A DNA stretch of 64,000 nt from Companilactobacillus alimentarius DSM 20249 (GTDB lineage: Bacteria; Bacillota; Bacilli; Lactobacillales; Lactobacillaceae), in assembly GCF_002849895.1 (NCBI RefSeq), contig NZ_CP018868.1, positions 4,059 to 68,058 on the forward strand, given 5' to 3'. Positions 26,972-35,538 of this stretch are shown here, piece after piece. The notes below the pieces were generated by a model. The model saw nothing but the letters and a program-made list of their open reading frames with translations, made no database searches and was not told the origin of the DNA. The position numbers were made by a program, and so were the translations under genes. Within the stretch, counting starts at the first letter, position 1. Every line of letters begins with the position of its first letter.

Positions 26972-28594
26972 ATGTCAGAAAAAACAACGCAAGCTAGTCA
27001 ACTTGAAAGCGCCCTATGGAATGCGGCCGATGTCTTACGCGGGAAAATGGACGCTTCCGAATATAAAAATTATTTGTTAGGGTTAATTTTTTACCGGTTC
27101 CTATCTGAGAAAACCTTAACAACCTTTAGTGATTGGGCAGGTGAAAACGAAAATGTCACCCAGAAATATGCTCAGTATATGGATCCTCAGTTTGAGTTGG
27201 AAGGCGTCTCGGTGCAGCCCAGTTTAGTGGAGTATTTGCAAAACACACTGGGCTATTTAATTCAACCTCAGGCGTTGTACACCACCCTGATTGGCAAGAT
27301 TCAAGCCCATACTTTTGCGTTAGACGATTTATCTCAAGCACTTCATGATCTGGAACAGTCGACACAAAATCTATCTTCAGCGCAAGACTTTTCGGGCTTG
27401 TTTGCCGATGTGGATTTAAGTAGTAATAAATTAGGCAGTTCTTTACAACAACGGAATCAAACTATCAGTGATACCATGTTAGCTTTAAATGCGATTGATC
27501 TCGTCCATCATCAAGGCGACGTCTTAGGTGACGCCTATGAATACTTAATCGCGCAATTTGCCAGTGATTCCGGTAAAAAAGCGGGTGAATTTTATACCCC
27601 GCGGCAGGTGTCCGACATTATTGCCCAGATTGTAACCTATCAGCGTAATGCAGGTGATAACCAAGTGCGGACTATCTATGATCCAGCAGTTGGTTCTGGT
27701 TCGCTGCTGTTGAATGTCGGACAGCACGTGCAAAATTCCAGCTTAGTGAGTTATCACGGTCAAGAATTGAACACCACAACCTATAACCTGGCCCGGATGA
27801 ATTTAATGTTACATGGGGTCTCGTATGACGATATGCACTTACGCAATGGCGACACGTTAAGTAAAGATTGGCCGGTTGACGAACCTTACTTATTTGATGC
27901 GGTCGTCATGAACCCGCCCTACTCGGCACACTGGGATAATAGTGACAAACGCTTGTCTGATCCCCGCTTCCGCGACTATGGCGTCTTACCGCCTAAATCT
28001 AAAGCTGATTTTGCGTTTCTGCTACACGGCTTTTATCATTTGCAGGAACACGGGACTATGGGCATTGTCTTACCCCATGGCGTATTATTTCGGGGGGCTA
28101 AAGAAGGCAAGATTCGCCAAAAGCTCCTGTTAGATAACCGGATTGATGCCATTATTGGACTACCCGCCAATATTTTTCATTCCACTGGTATTCCAACGTT
28201 AATCATGATTTTAAAGAAACACAAAACCACTGATGACGTCTTGTTTATTGATGCGTCCCGGGAATTTGAAAAGGACAAGAATCAAAATAAGCTAACGGCA
28301 GCGAATATTCAAAAAATTGTGACCACTTATCAAAACCGGCAAGATGTCGATAAATATGCCCATGTGGCCTCACCGGCAGAAATCAAAGATAATGATTATA
28401 ATTTAAATATTCCGCGCTACGTTGATACGTTTGAACCGGAACCCGAGATTGATCTGAACCAAGTCAAAGCTGATCTAAAGCAACTGGACGAGGAGATCAG
28501 TCAGAATGAACAAGCCTTTAATGAATTAGCTAGCCAGTTAGTGGCCACCCAGGTGAATGACCAGTCAAAACCGGAGGCCCACAATGAAGTATAA
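26972..28594 (+). CDS. hsdM: Type I modification methyltransferase, HsdM subunit
   Basis: A 540-aa N6-adenine methyltransferase. An N-terminal helical domain (LESALWNAADVLRGKMDASE onward) is followed by the catalytic fold with the SAM-binding motif DPAVGSGSLL (about 236-245) and the catalytic NPPY (about 313-316). GEFYTPRQVSDIIAQI (about 204-219) is the classic region just before motif I. The C-terminus is a helical tail that binds HsdS. It overlaps hsdS by 11 bases. Complete and apparently functional. Confidence 0.97.
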   Translation: MSEKTTQASQLESALWNAADVLRGKMDASEYKNYLLGLIFYRFLSEKTLTTFSDWAGENENVTQKYAQYMDPQFELEGVSVQPSLVEYLQNTLGYLIQPQALYTTLIGKIQAHTFALDDLSQALHDLEQSTQNLSSAQDFSGLFADVDLSSNKLGSSLQQRNQTISDTMLALNAIDLVHHQGDVLGDAYEYLIAQFASDSGKKAGEFYTPRQVSDIIAQIVTYQRNAGDNQVRTIYDPAVGSGSLLLNVGQHVQNSSLVSYHGQELNTTTYNLARMNLMLHGVSYDDMHLRNGDTLSKDWPVDEPYLFDAVVMNPPYSAHWDNSDKRLSDPRFRDYGVLPPKSKADFAFLLHGFYHLQEHGTMGIVLPHGVLFRGAKEGKIRQKLLLDNRIDAIIGLPANIFHSTGIPTLIMILKKHKTTDDVLFIDASREFEKDKNQNKLTAANIQKIVTTYQNRQDVDKYAHVASPAEIKDNDYNLNIPRYVDTFEPEPEIDLNQVKADLKQLDEEISQNEQAFNELASQLVATQVNDQSKPEAHNEV

Positions 28595-29816
28595 CCAAGC
28601 TAAATATCCGCAATTAAGATTTATAGGCTTCATTGATCCTTGGGAACAGCGTAAGTTGGGGAAAATGGGCTATACTTTTACAGGATTAAGTGGAAAAACT
28701 AAAGAAGACTTTGGGCATGGGAATGCAAAATTTGTTACTTATATGAACGTTTTTAGTAGTCCTGTCTCCAACTCAGAAATGGTTGAAAATGTTGAAGTTG
28801 ATTCAAAACAACATCAAGTTGAATATGGCGACGTATTCTTTACAACATCATCAGAAACACCACAGGAGGTTGGAATGTCTTCTGTATGGCTTGAAACCGC
28901 TGAGAATATCTACCTAAACAGCTTTTGTTTTGGATATCATCCAATGGTTGAGTTTGACCCTTATTATCTAGCATTTATGTTACGTTCACCAGTGATTCGT
29001 AAGAAGTTTATGTTACTAGCTCAAGGTATTTCACGATATAACATTTCCAAAAATAAAGTTATGGAGATGTTAGTGCCAGTTCCTGAAATAGTCGAACAAC
29101 AAAAAATTGGTTCTTTCTTCAAACAACTTGATGACACTATTACCCTTCATCAGCGTAAGTTAGCTAAGCTTAAGGAACTTAAACAGGGATATTTGCAGAA
29201 ATTGTTCCCCGAAAATGGCAGCAAGTTCCCGCAATTAAGATTTTCAGGGTTTGCTGACGCTTGGGAAGAGCGTAAGTTAAGTGAAATAGGAAAAATTGTT
29301 ACAGGAAATACACCTAGTACATCTAATAAAGGCTATTATAATGGCGATTTTTTATTTGTTAGTCCAGCAGATATACAAGAAAATAGGTATGTAAATAAAA
29401 CAACCACAACGCTCACAGAATTAGGTTTTAAAACAGGAAGGTTAGTTCCAAAAGGAGCAACATTATTTGTTAGTATAGGATCAACAATAGGTAAAATAGG
29501 ACAATCAATTTGTGATGTAATAACAAATCAACAAATCAACTCAGTAATATCTTTTTCAGATTATGATGATGATTTTATCTACACAAGTATTTTAAATTCA
29601 TCAACCAAAATAAAACAACTTGCAGCTACTCAAGCCGTACCAATAATAAATAAAAATGAATTTGGAAAATCTATAATTAAAATCCCTAGTTTAGAAGAAC
29701 AACAAAAAATTGGAGCCTTCTTTAAACAGTTAGATGACACTATCGCTCTTCATCAGCGTAAGCTTGAAAAACTCCAAGAACTTAAAAAAGGGTATCTACA
29801 AAAGATGTTTTGCTGA
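28584..29816 (+). CDS. hsdS: Type I specificity subunit HsdS
   Basis: A 410-aa protein with two target recognition domains (about 20-165 and 215-360). Each is preceded by a PQLRF.GF.D.WE.RKL segment and followed by the conserved helical spacer QQKIG(S/A)FFKQLDDT with LHQRKL. The start at 28584 has GGAGG eight bases upstream; a codon at 28557 lies deep in hsdM and lacks a site. The second recognition domain is clearly more AT-rich than the conserved parts, as expected for an exchanged domain. The recognition site cannot be read from the sequence. No second hsdS or inverted repeat for shuffling was seen. Confidence 0.95.
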   Translation: MKYNQAKYPQLRFIGFIDPWEQRKLGKMGYTFTGLSGKTKEDFGHGNAKFVTYMNVFSSPVSNSEMVENVEVDSKQHQVEYGDVFFTTSSETPQEVGMSSVWLETAENIYLNSFCFGYHPMVEFDPYYLAFMLRSPVIRKKFMLLAQGISRYNISKNKVMEMLVPVPEIVEQQKIGSFFKQLDDTITLHQRKLAKLKELKQGYLQKLFPENGSKFPQLRFSGFADAWEERKLSEIGKIVTGNTPSTSNKGYYNGDFLFVSPADIQENRYVNKTTTTLTELGFKTGRLVPKGATLFVSIGSTIGKIGQSICDVITNQQINSVISFSDYDDDFIYTSILNSSTKIKQLAATQAVPIINKNEFGKSIIKIPSLEEQQKIGAFFKQLDDTIALHQRKLEKLQELKKGYLQKMFC

Positions 29817-29875
29817 TTCTTAATTTGATCAAATTTAGGATCCTATGAAACCCCATGACTTAATTTTTATTGTGC

Positions 29876-29904
29876 TTGGTCAATACTTAATTCACTTGTA
29901 TAAT
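29876..29904 (+). promoter_or_regulatory. Promoter of the Hol_Tox toxin RNA
   Basis: TTGGTC (29876-29881), 17 bases, TATAAT (29899-29904), followed by a G-rich start region. It is among the best promoter matches in the window and faces the 29-aa toxin gene. Confidence 0.75.
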
Positions 29905-29910
29905 GGATTA

Positions 29911-30215
29911 CGCAGGAAGTTTTAAGGGCGGTGGCTGTCTTTTCCCTTGCGAGGTGAGGCCCATGGGAACATGGAATAATCTTCAGGAAGGTTTCACAGT
30001 CAGTGAGCGTCTTCCAGACACTCTCGTTGATGTTGCTGTTTGCAATGTTTATTTTAGCGTTGCTAACATACATCGACAAAAGGAACAAATAAAAAAGCCG
30101 CCCTGCGTAACTTTGGCTAGGTTACAGGGTGACTCAACTATCATTTTTTAACTAATGCCACCGCCTTTGAAGCGGCTTGCGCGGGAAGTCTTGTTAGCGC
30201 AAGACTTCCTTTTTC
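29911..30215 (+). ncRNA. Toxin mRNA of a type I toxin-antitoxin locus
   Basis: From the promoter to a hairpin terminator (GGAAGTCTTG with CAAGACTTCC, about 30184-30210, then five T), about 300 nt. Near its 5' end AAGGGCGGTGGC (29924-29935) is complementary, with one wobble, to GCCACCGCCTTT near its 3' end (about 30157-30168). Such 5'-3' fold-back pairing keeps the ribosome site closed in Fst/par and other type I toxins. Confidence 0.65.
30003..30092 (+). CDS. 29-aa Hol_Tox-like toxin peptide
   Basis: Starts at GTG 30003 with AGGAAGG 11 bases upstream and reads MSVFQTLSLMLLFAMFILAL, then LTYIDKRNK. It is one membrane helix with a short basic tail, like the putative holin-like toxin (Hol_Tox) peptides of lactobacilli and enterococci. 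Such peptides insert in the membrane and stop growth when not repressed. Two longer open frames overlap this spot, on either strand, but lack these features. The reading frame, the convergent antisense RNA and the fold-back leader support this choice; activity is inferred. Confidence 0.75.
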   Translation: MSVFQTLSLMLLFAMFILALLTYIDKRNK

Positions 30216-30216
30216 T
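30088..30216 (-). ncRNA. Antisense RNA (antitoxin) to the toxin mRNA
   Basis: Minus-strand TATAAT at 30227-30222 with TGC before it (extended -10) should start an RNA near 30216. It runs against the toxin mRNA and ends at the stem CCCTG..TAAC/GTTACAGGG (about 30101-30128) followed by T-rich sequence on the minus strand. The layout, convergent with an overlapping terminator, is that of par/fst-type loci. The hairpin it shares with the toxin mRNA end may be where pairing begins. Confidence 0.6.
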
Positions 30217-30247
30217 ATTACATTATAGCATGTCCCTTAAAAACTGG

Positions 30248-31372
30248 CTAACGTTTTAGTCTTTGATCAGGTTCAGAATCTGGTTGTTTGATTTCTGGAT
30301 GCTGTTCAGCAAAGGATTTCAGTTGCTTCTGTGTTCGCTCACTGATTTCCTGGTGCACATCGTTTAACTGTTTTTTAAATTGTGCTTTCTGTTGTGGACT
30401 AGTTGCTTGTTGAATTTGTTGTTGCAAGCCTTGGTAGGACTTATTAAGATCATGGGCTGATAACTTTTTTAGATCATGCTCAGGCTCTTTTTGGGCTTCT
30501 TGTAAGCCTAATTGTTTAGTTAACCCGTCGCTAAGTTCAATCACTTTGTTGCTCACTTGCTGGATCTCACTTAAAGCACTATGGATCACGGCTTTATCTT
30601 TAGCCCAGGTGGCCACGTAACCGAGTGAGTAGTTGCTGGTATCAACGCCAATATTTTGCATGGCAACATACGCAACCGCTTCGGCTTGGGTTTCCTGATA
30701 GGCTCGTGGCCGATCTTTAAAGGCTGATTTTAAGCCGTGTAGCTGGCTATGCGCATATTCGTGGTATAACGTCTTTAATTTCAAAGCATTGTCGGGCTCA
30801 TCGCCACCAATGACGATTTCATTAGTATTGGGTTGAAAATATCCCTTAGCCCCATTTAGCGTCGCTAAAGACACTTCACTGACTTTAAGGTCGGTTTGCT
30901 GGTTTAAATAATCTTTGAACGCGTTATATAAGCTTGTCACATTCTGATGATCGGCCAAATTTTCTTTGACAAAGTCTTTAGCACTTAACACTGGTTCACC
31001 GCTAGTTTGTGCCACATCAAAGACGGGTAGATAGCGATAACCGACAATGGCGCGCTCATCGGTGGTATCAAGATGCTTCTGCTCGGCTGGTGTTAGCTTC
31101 TTAATGATCGGAGCCGCAATCCGAATCGCTTTTGCGCCCCGGTTGACGGTGCGGTTAAAAGCCTTCTGCCATTGCTTAAAACCGGCGACTTGAGTGGCTT
31201 GAGGATTTTGCGCATAAATTAAATCAATGTTTCTGGCGCTATAACGATGAAATTTAGCCAGGGTATTGAGATACTGTTTAAATTGGTCACTATCAGTTAA
31301 TTTTAGGATTTGCTGTTCAGCCTGGGCGACTAATTGTGCTTTCCAAGCCTTAACATCTGCTTTATTTGGCAT
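30248..31372 (-). CDS. ardC: ArdC-like antirestriction / zincin metallopeptidase-like protein
   Basis: A 374-aa protein. Residues about 1-110 (YLNTLAKFHRYSARNIDLIY, QWQKAFNRTVNRGAKAIRI) match the N-terminal ssDNA-binding domain of ArdC and related conjugative-plasmid proteins. The middle has a zincin motif, LYHEYAHSQLHG (HExxH near 203-207), with ETQAEAVAYVAM as the downstream glutamate region. The C-terminal 90 residues are helical, Gln/Lys-rich. ArdC coats and protects the incoming single strand against restriction. It ends the transfer operon and lies next to the toxin locus and the RM genes, so the plasmid carries both restriction and antirestriction. Starts three bases after the 71-aa gene. 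Confidence 0.85.
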   Translation of the reverse strand: MPNKADVKAWKAQLVAQAEQQILKLTDSDQFKQYLNTLAKFHRYSARNIDLIYAQNPQATQVAGFKQWQKAFNRTVNRGAKAIRIAAPIIKKLTPAEQKHLDTTDERAIVGYRYLPVFDVAQTSGEPVLSAKDFVKENLADHQNVTSLYNAFKDYLNQQTDLKVSEVSLATLNGAKGYFQPNTNEIVIGGDEPDNALKLKTLYHEYAHSQLHGLKSAFKDRPRAYQETQAEAVAYVAMQNIGVDTSNYSLGYVATWAKDKAVIHSALSEIQQVSNKVIELSDGLTKQLGLQEAQKEPEHDLKKLSAHDLNKSYQGLQQQIQQATSPQQKAQFKKQLNDVHQEISERTQKQLKSFAEQHPEIKQPDSEPDQRLKR

Positions 31373-31375
31373 AAG

Positions 31376-31591
31376 TTACCCCTCCTCATCTTCAAAAATA
31401 TCATTCAATGTTGGCAATGATCTTATTTGAATCGGGGTCGTGCCATAAAGGGCAACGTAACCGTCAGACAATTTTTGCCAGGCTACTTGATAATAAGCGC
31501 CGTTACCAGTGATTTCTTTTAAATACTTGTAGGTTCCTTTAGCTTGCAAAACGGGTAATTCACTGGCTAAAACTGCTAATTCGTTGTTCAT
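31376..31591 (-). CDS. Small conserved-looking transfer-region protein of unknown function
   Basis: A 71-aa acidic protein with no membrane span and no motif that I recognise (KYLKEITGNGAYYQVAWQKL in the middle, DIFEDEEG at the end). It has a GGAGAT ribosome site and lies three bases before ardC, so the two are co-translated. It could be a regulator or partner of ArdC; this is only a guess from position. Confidence 0.6.
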   Translation of the reverse strand: MNNELAVLASELPVLQAKGTYKYLKEITGNGAYYQVAWQKLSDGYVALYGTTPIQIRSLPTLNDIFEDEEG

Positions 31592-31620
31592 TTTATGATC
31601 TCCTTTGCTTTGTTAATCTC

Positions 31621-31674
31621 ACCCGTTGTTCAGGTTTACTTTTGGGATTGTAAAAGTGAACCTAAATGACGGGT
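31621..31674. repeat. Hairpin between topB and the 71-aa gene
   Basis: AGGTTTACTTTT (31632-31643) pairs with AAAAGTGAACCT (31652-31663), and an outer ACCCGT/ACGGGT pair (31621-31626, 31669-31674) extends it. It lies in the transfer transcript with no T-run, so it is more likely a processing or stabilising element than a terminator. Confidence 0.45.
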
Positions 31675-31712
31675 TAACCAACCGGAACGTAGTGTAGGGC
31701 GGTAGGCAGGTT

Positions 31713-33848
31713 CTAATCAAAATCAAAACTTAATTTATGGCCGTCAAGCTTTAACTTGGCGTCAAACGACTTCCCCTTTTTGCTCTTGAAACCCTTTAAT
31801 TTGCTGGTTTCACCCTTGGTAACTAACGCTTTAATTGCGGTCTTCCCGAGCGTCTTGCTACTCCATTTCTTGGGTAGGGTAAAGTCCTCGCCTTGCTTGG
31901 GTTTCACAATGTAAAACTTTTGTTTATTTATGACAGTTGCTTGTGGTGTTTCTAAAAACACCTCGGCGGCTTTCTGCGCTTGCTGTTGGTGATTAATTTG
32001 TTGCTTAATGGCTGCACTGCCGGTTAATTGTGTCGGAACATCAGCAATCAACTTCGCCACAAACTTCTTAATTTGGCTCAAAAAATTATCCGGGGTGCGT
32101 TCTTCGGTACTGATTTGCTGTAACGCTTGCTCCCATTTAGCCGTCATTTCTGGACTAGTTAGCAAGGGTTCGAGTTCGACTGCTTTACATAATGTGATCC
32201 CGGCTTCACTGACGTGCAGCTTATTTTTTTCAGTGACGAGATAGCCGCGTTTCTTTAACACTTCTAGCACATTGGCCCGGGTCGCACTTGTCCCAATGCC
32301 TTGCACGTCTTTGAGAATTGCTTGGGCTTCTTCATCATCAAGCGTTTTACCGGCCGTCTTCATGGCTGTGATTAATGTCCCTTCGGTAAACGGTACTGGT
32401 GGGGTCGTTTCTTTTTGCGGCGTTTGTAGATTTGCTTTAACCTGGTCGCCCTGGTGAACGAGTGGTAAAGTGGCTGTTTCTTGCTGCTCGGCTTTGTGAT
32501 CATCAAATAAAGCTTGCCAGCCTTGCTTAGTTGGGACCTTACCGGTTGCTTTAAAATTGGCGTCGCCAACCTGAGTGATAATGGTGGTTTCTTCGTACTC
32601 GTACGGGTCAGCAAACATCGCTAACGTCGTTTTTAAAACTAAGTCATAGACTTGTTGCTGTAATTTAGGTAAGCTGGCTAGTTTCTCTTTAGTCGGCACA
32701 ACTTTAGTCATGATAATGGCGTAATGTTCTTCAACCTTTTTCCCATTGACGTAACGTTTATTTGGGGTTGTATTGGTTACAGCGACTTGCTTAGAGACTA
32801 AACCCAGATACTTCGTCAGATTAGCCACTAAGTACTCAAATTCTTCATCAGTGATATAAGCACAATCGGTGCGGGGGTAACTCAACAACTTGGCTTCATA
32901 TAAACTTTGAATGGCTGCTAAGGTTTGGCTGGCGCTGGCGTGATAACGTTTATTCATGGCACTTTGCAGACTGGATAGTGAGAATAGTTGGGGACTAGCA
33001 CGCTTTTTAGCCTGTTTTTGGACGTCCTTGATTAAACCGTCCTGTGAGCCCTTCTGAACGTTTTTAGCTTGCATGAATGCTAGTAGACCTTTTTCATCTT
33101 TAAAGCGCTGATAGGGGTCCAATTTTGCGACGAATTTTTGCTGATTGGCTAAAATTTCAGCATTTAGTTCAAAATAGGGTTCCGGCTTAAAGTTTTTGAT
33201 TGCCTGGTCTCTTTGATAGACCATATACAAGGTTGGCGTCTGCACGCGACCAATTGAGTACACCCCACGCACCCCATTTTTCCTCAACAATAAAGTATAT
33301 AAGGGACTACCATTCATACCGATCAACCAATCACTAATTTGCCGGGTTTGAGCTTCTTTATAAGCCAAATAGTCTTTGTGCCAATCACCAAGATTTTTAA
33401 AGCCGGTAATAATGGCGTCTTTTTCCAAGCTATTCAACCATAGCCGTTTAATGGTCTTCTTTTTAACGTCAATCTGGGCTTGGCTCATGATTGACCAGGC
33501 AATATTGGAGCCTTCCCGACCACTATCGGTGGCAACAATAATGGTATCGGCCTTCGTTAACAGGTCTTTGACGACCTTGAATTGATCTTTTTTACTAGCT
33601 GACACCACAAACTTGTATTTATCGGGAAAGATCGGTAAATTAGATAGGGCCCATTGCTGGTATTTCTGATCGTATTTATCCGGTGTGGCCAGTTCAACTA
33701 AATGTCCGAGACCATACGTCACAAGCGTATTTGCGGGCAAAACAGGGTCACTAACCGTATAGTAACCCTGTTTTTTTGTGCTCTTTTGAAAGGCTTGGAC
33801 GTATGAACGGGCTTGACTGGGTTTTTCAGCTAAGATAACAGTGGTCAT
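31713..33848 (-). CDS. topB: DNA topoisomerase III (type IA), transfer-associated
   Basis: A 711-aa protein. The Toprim domain starts at VILAEKPSQARSY, with ATDSGREGSNIAW near 106-118. The active-site tyrosine is in LLSYPRTDCAYI (about 324). GRVQTPTLYMVY (about 200) and GTSATRANVLEVLKKRGYL (about 520-540) are family motifs. The C-terminus ends in a topoisomerase-type repeat (GKSFDAKLKLDGHKLSFDF). Staphylococcal pSK41/pGO1 carry a homologue, TrsI, in the same transfer cluster, where it may untangle DNA during conjugation. It starts six bases after the upstream gene. Confidence 0.93.
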   Translation of the reverse strand: MTTVILAEKPSQARSYVQAFQKSTKKQGYYTVSDPVLPANTLVTYGLGHLVELATPDKYDQKYQQWALSNLPIFPDKYKFVVSASKKDQFKVVKDLLTKADTIIVATDSGREGSNIAWSIMSQAQIDVKKKTIKRLWLNSLEKDAIITGFKNLGDWHKDYLAYKEAQTRQISDWLIGMNGSPLYTLLLRKNGVRGVYSIGRVQTPTLYMVYQRDQAIKNFKPEPYFELNAEILANQQKFVAKLDPYQRFKDEKGLLAFMQAKNVQKGSQDGLIKDVQKQAKKRASPQLFSLSSLQSAMNKRYHASASQTLAAIQSLYEAKLLSYPRTDCAYITDEEFEYLVANLTKYLGLVSKQVAVTNTTPNKRYVNGKKVEEHYAIIMTKVVPTKEKLASLPKLQQQVYDLVLKTTLAMFADPYEYEETTIITQVGDANFKATGKVPTKQGWQALFDDHKAEQQETATLPLVHQGDQVKANLQTPQKETTPPVPFTEGTLITAMKTAGKTLDDEEAQAILKDVQGIGTSATRANVLEVLKKRGYLVTEKNKLHVSEAGITLCKAVELEPLLTSPEMTAKWEQALQQISTEERTPDNFLSQIKKFVAKLIADVPTQLTGSAAIKQQINHQQQAQKAAEVFLETPQATVINKQKFYIVKPKQGEDFTLPKKWSSKTLGKTAIKALVTKGETSKLKGFKSKKGKSFDAKLKLDGHKLSFDFD

Positions 33849-33854
33849 GTTCGT

Positions 33855-34265
33855 TCACTCCTTGTGATTAAGTTTTTGATCTAATTCTGTTTTGCCTTGT
33901 TTAGCCGCTTTCAACCAAGTTTCACGGCGCAATTCTTGTTGTTGCTCTATCGATTGTTGCTTCAAATAATGTTGATACCGGTTGATGGCTTTGAGATCTG
34001 CATAGGCTGACCAACGGAATAATAAGCCACCCAGCAGTAAAACTAAGGCCATTAGCGCAGTTCCTAAAAAATCGGTATGGTTCGCCGTGAAAAGCTCTTG
34101 GTATAAATCCATTAACATGAGGTAAATTCCCATTATATAGAAGACCATGCTAACTAAGTTATCAAAATAGTAAGACAACTTAGTCCGCCGTGAAGGTGTT
34201 GTAAAAGGATCGGTTCGCATATCTTTTTTGGCTTTTTCCAATAACCAGTGTGCGATTTTTTTCAT
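33855..34265 (-). CDS. Transfer-region membrane protein (two spans)
   Basis: A 136-aa basic protein with two hydrophobic stretches (about 33-55 and 65-85) and a charged C-terminal coil rich in Gln, Lys and Glu. No motif recognised. Its place between the VirB6-like gene and topB, with short gaps on both sides, makes it a likely component of the secretion channel or its regulation, in the position of TrsM-like proteins. Confidence 0.65.
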   Translation of the reverse strand: MKKIAHWLLEKAKKDMRTDPFTTPSRRTKLSYYFDNLVSMVFYIMGIYLMLMDLYQELFTANHTDFLGTALMALVLLLGGLLFRWSAYADLKAINRYQHYLKQQSIEQQQELRRETWLKAAKQGKTELDQKLNHKE

Positions 34266-34279
34266 AACTATTTTTCCTC

Positions 34280-35119
34280 CTAGTGGTTACGGAAATAATT
34301 TTGAAACATTCTCATGGCACCCATACCAGTACTTTTAGTCACACCGGTTGAAGCCCAAAAGTCTTTAACGGCGTCAGGTGTTTTGACCACCAGAAAACCG
34401 AATCCGATTGAAGCAATAAAAGCAATAAACCCGTATTTAGCCATATTAGTGAAACACCATACTGATAATGACATACAAAGCACCTGGCTAATAATGGAGG
34501 CATTGTAATAAATGTACTTCTTCCACCACGTATTACTATAATCAAAGCTTTCAGTCGCCATGCTCATTGCAGCTAAAGGAATTGTCAGGTTATACCAAGC
34601 CATATCAGCCACAAACACACACATCTTGATAAAGAACACGACGGTTACGACAGTGAAGATTAGCAGAAACAAAATCTGTAAGGGTAGCGAAACGCCAACA
34701 TCTTTTAGCCCAGGAACTTTATTCATGCCGCTAATTGATTTAGCAGTGAATTTCTGATCAGAACTAAACATATACTTTAGCAGGGGCAAGGTAATTGAAC
34801 CTTGAATAAAGCCCTGTAAAAACACGAAAACCGGAATCACGGCCGCTGATTTAATCCCGTCCATGATGATATTAGCCCAAGTAACATCGGTACTTTCATC
34901 TGCCTCTTTTAGAATTGTCATCACAATGCGGCCAAGGACGACCACAACGACTAACGATGTCGCAAAGGACAGGAAGATGGCATACCACGTTTTAACAATC
35001 GGCAAGCTTTGATTGGCTTGGTCAATGATTGCCTTACAGATGTTGAATAAACCATCTAACAAACCAGACAGTAGCCATTCGAAAAAGTGTGAAATAGCTG
35101 ATTGAATAATTTCTGTCAT
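34280..35119 (-). CDS. trsL: VirB6/TrsL-like polytopic membrane protein
   Basis: A 279-aa protein with five to six hydrophobic segments, beginning ISHFFEWLLSGLLDGLFNIC and including VWCFTNMAKYGFIAFIASIG near the end. The size, membrane plan and position beside the coupling protein match TrsL of pSK41/pGO1, the VirB6-like inner part of the type IV channel. Typical GGAGG ribosome site. There is no enzymatic motif, so the call rests on topology and order. Confidence 0.75.
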   Translation of the reverse strand: MTEIIQSAISHFFEWLLSGLLDGLFNICKAIIDQANQSLPIVKTWYAIFLSFATSLVVVVVLGRIVMTILKEADESTDVTWANIIMDGIKSAAVIPVFVFLQGFIQGSITLPLLKYMFSSDQKFTAKSISGMNKVPGLKDVGVSLPLQILFLLIFTVVTVVFFIKMCVFVADMAWYNLTIPLAAMSMATESFDYSNTWWKKYIYYNASIISQVLCMSLSVWCFTNMAKYGFIAFIASIGFGFLVVKTPDAVKDFWASTGVTKSTGMGAMRMFQNYFRNH

Positions 35120-35137
35120 TTTAAAATCCTCCTTTGT

Positions 35138-35527
35138 CTATTTGGGAATGAGTGAGACCGTACCAGTATCACTTTTAGCCAGTGTGTTAATTGGTGTTAG
35201 TTTATATTTGTCTGACTGCTTTTTAATCTTAAACAAACGTGTTTCTGTGCCACCTGAAACACTATTTTTACCAATGAACTTAATTTGTTCATTGCCCTTG
35301 TTTTCAATCAACTTGTAAGTATAAACTTCGCTAAAGCCCGCTTGGGTAAGTGTTAAGTTGCTTTTTGAAAACTTTGCAGTAGCGGCCATACCATTATCTT
35401 TGCTAGAAGCAAACGTCCACTGATGGCTTTGCAAATCTTGTGCTGTAGACTTTCCGCAGGCGGTTAGACCGACAGCAATCAGTAACACTGTCATCACAGC
35501 GATTATATATTTCCGATATTTTTTCAT
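35138..35527 (-). CDS. Small lipoprotein of the transfer operon
   Basis: A 129-aa protein starting at ATG 35527 (GGAGGT upstream). The signal peptide MKKYRKYIIAVMTVLLIAVG is followed by the lipobox LTAC, so Cys23 or so should be lipidated at the outer face of the membrane. The mature part is small and Ser/Lys-rich. Its Shine-Dalgarno overlaps the stop of the coupling-protein gene. Lipoproteins in Gram-positive transfer operons can serve in surface exclusion or channel stability; the role here is not known. Confidence 0.8.
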   Translation of the reverse strand: MKKYRKYIIAVMTVLLIAVGLTACGKSTAQDLQSHQWTFASSKDNGMAATAKFSKSNLTLTQAGFSEVYTYKLIENKGNEQIKFIGKNSVSGGTETRLFKIKKQSDKYKLTPINTLAKSDTGTVSLIPK

Positions 35528-35538
35528 TAATACCTCCA

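Noticed and set aside
29903..30151. 82-codon plus-strand frame (and an overlapping minus-strand frame at 29867-30088) after hsdS
   Set aside because: Neither has a ribosome site or a plausible protein. Both run through the stems and RNA signals of the Hol_Tox locus, and the 29-codon frame within explains the region better.
31621..31674. Intrinsic terminator after topB
   Set aside because: The stem is good but no T-run follows on the minus strand, and the next genes are closely spaced, so transcription probably continues.
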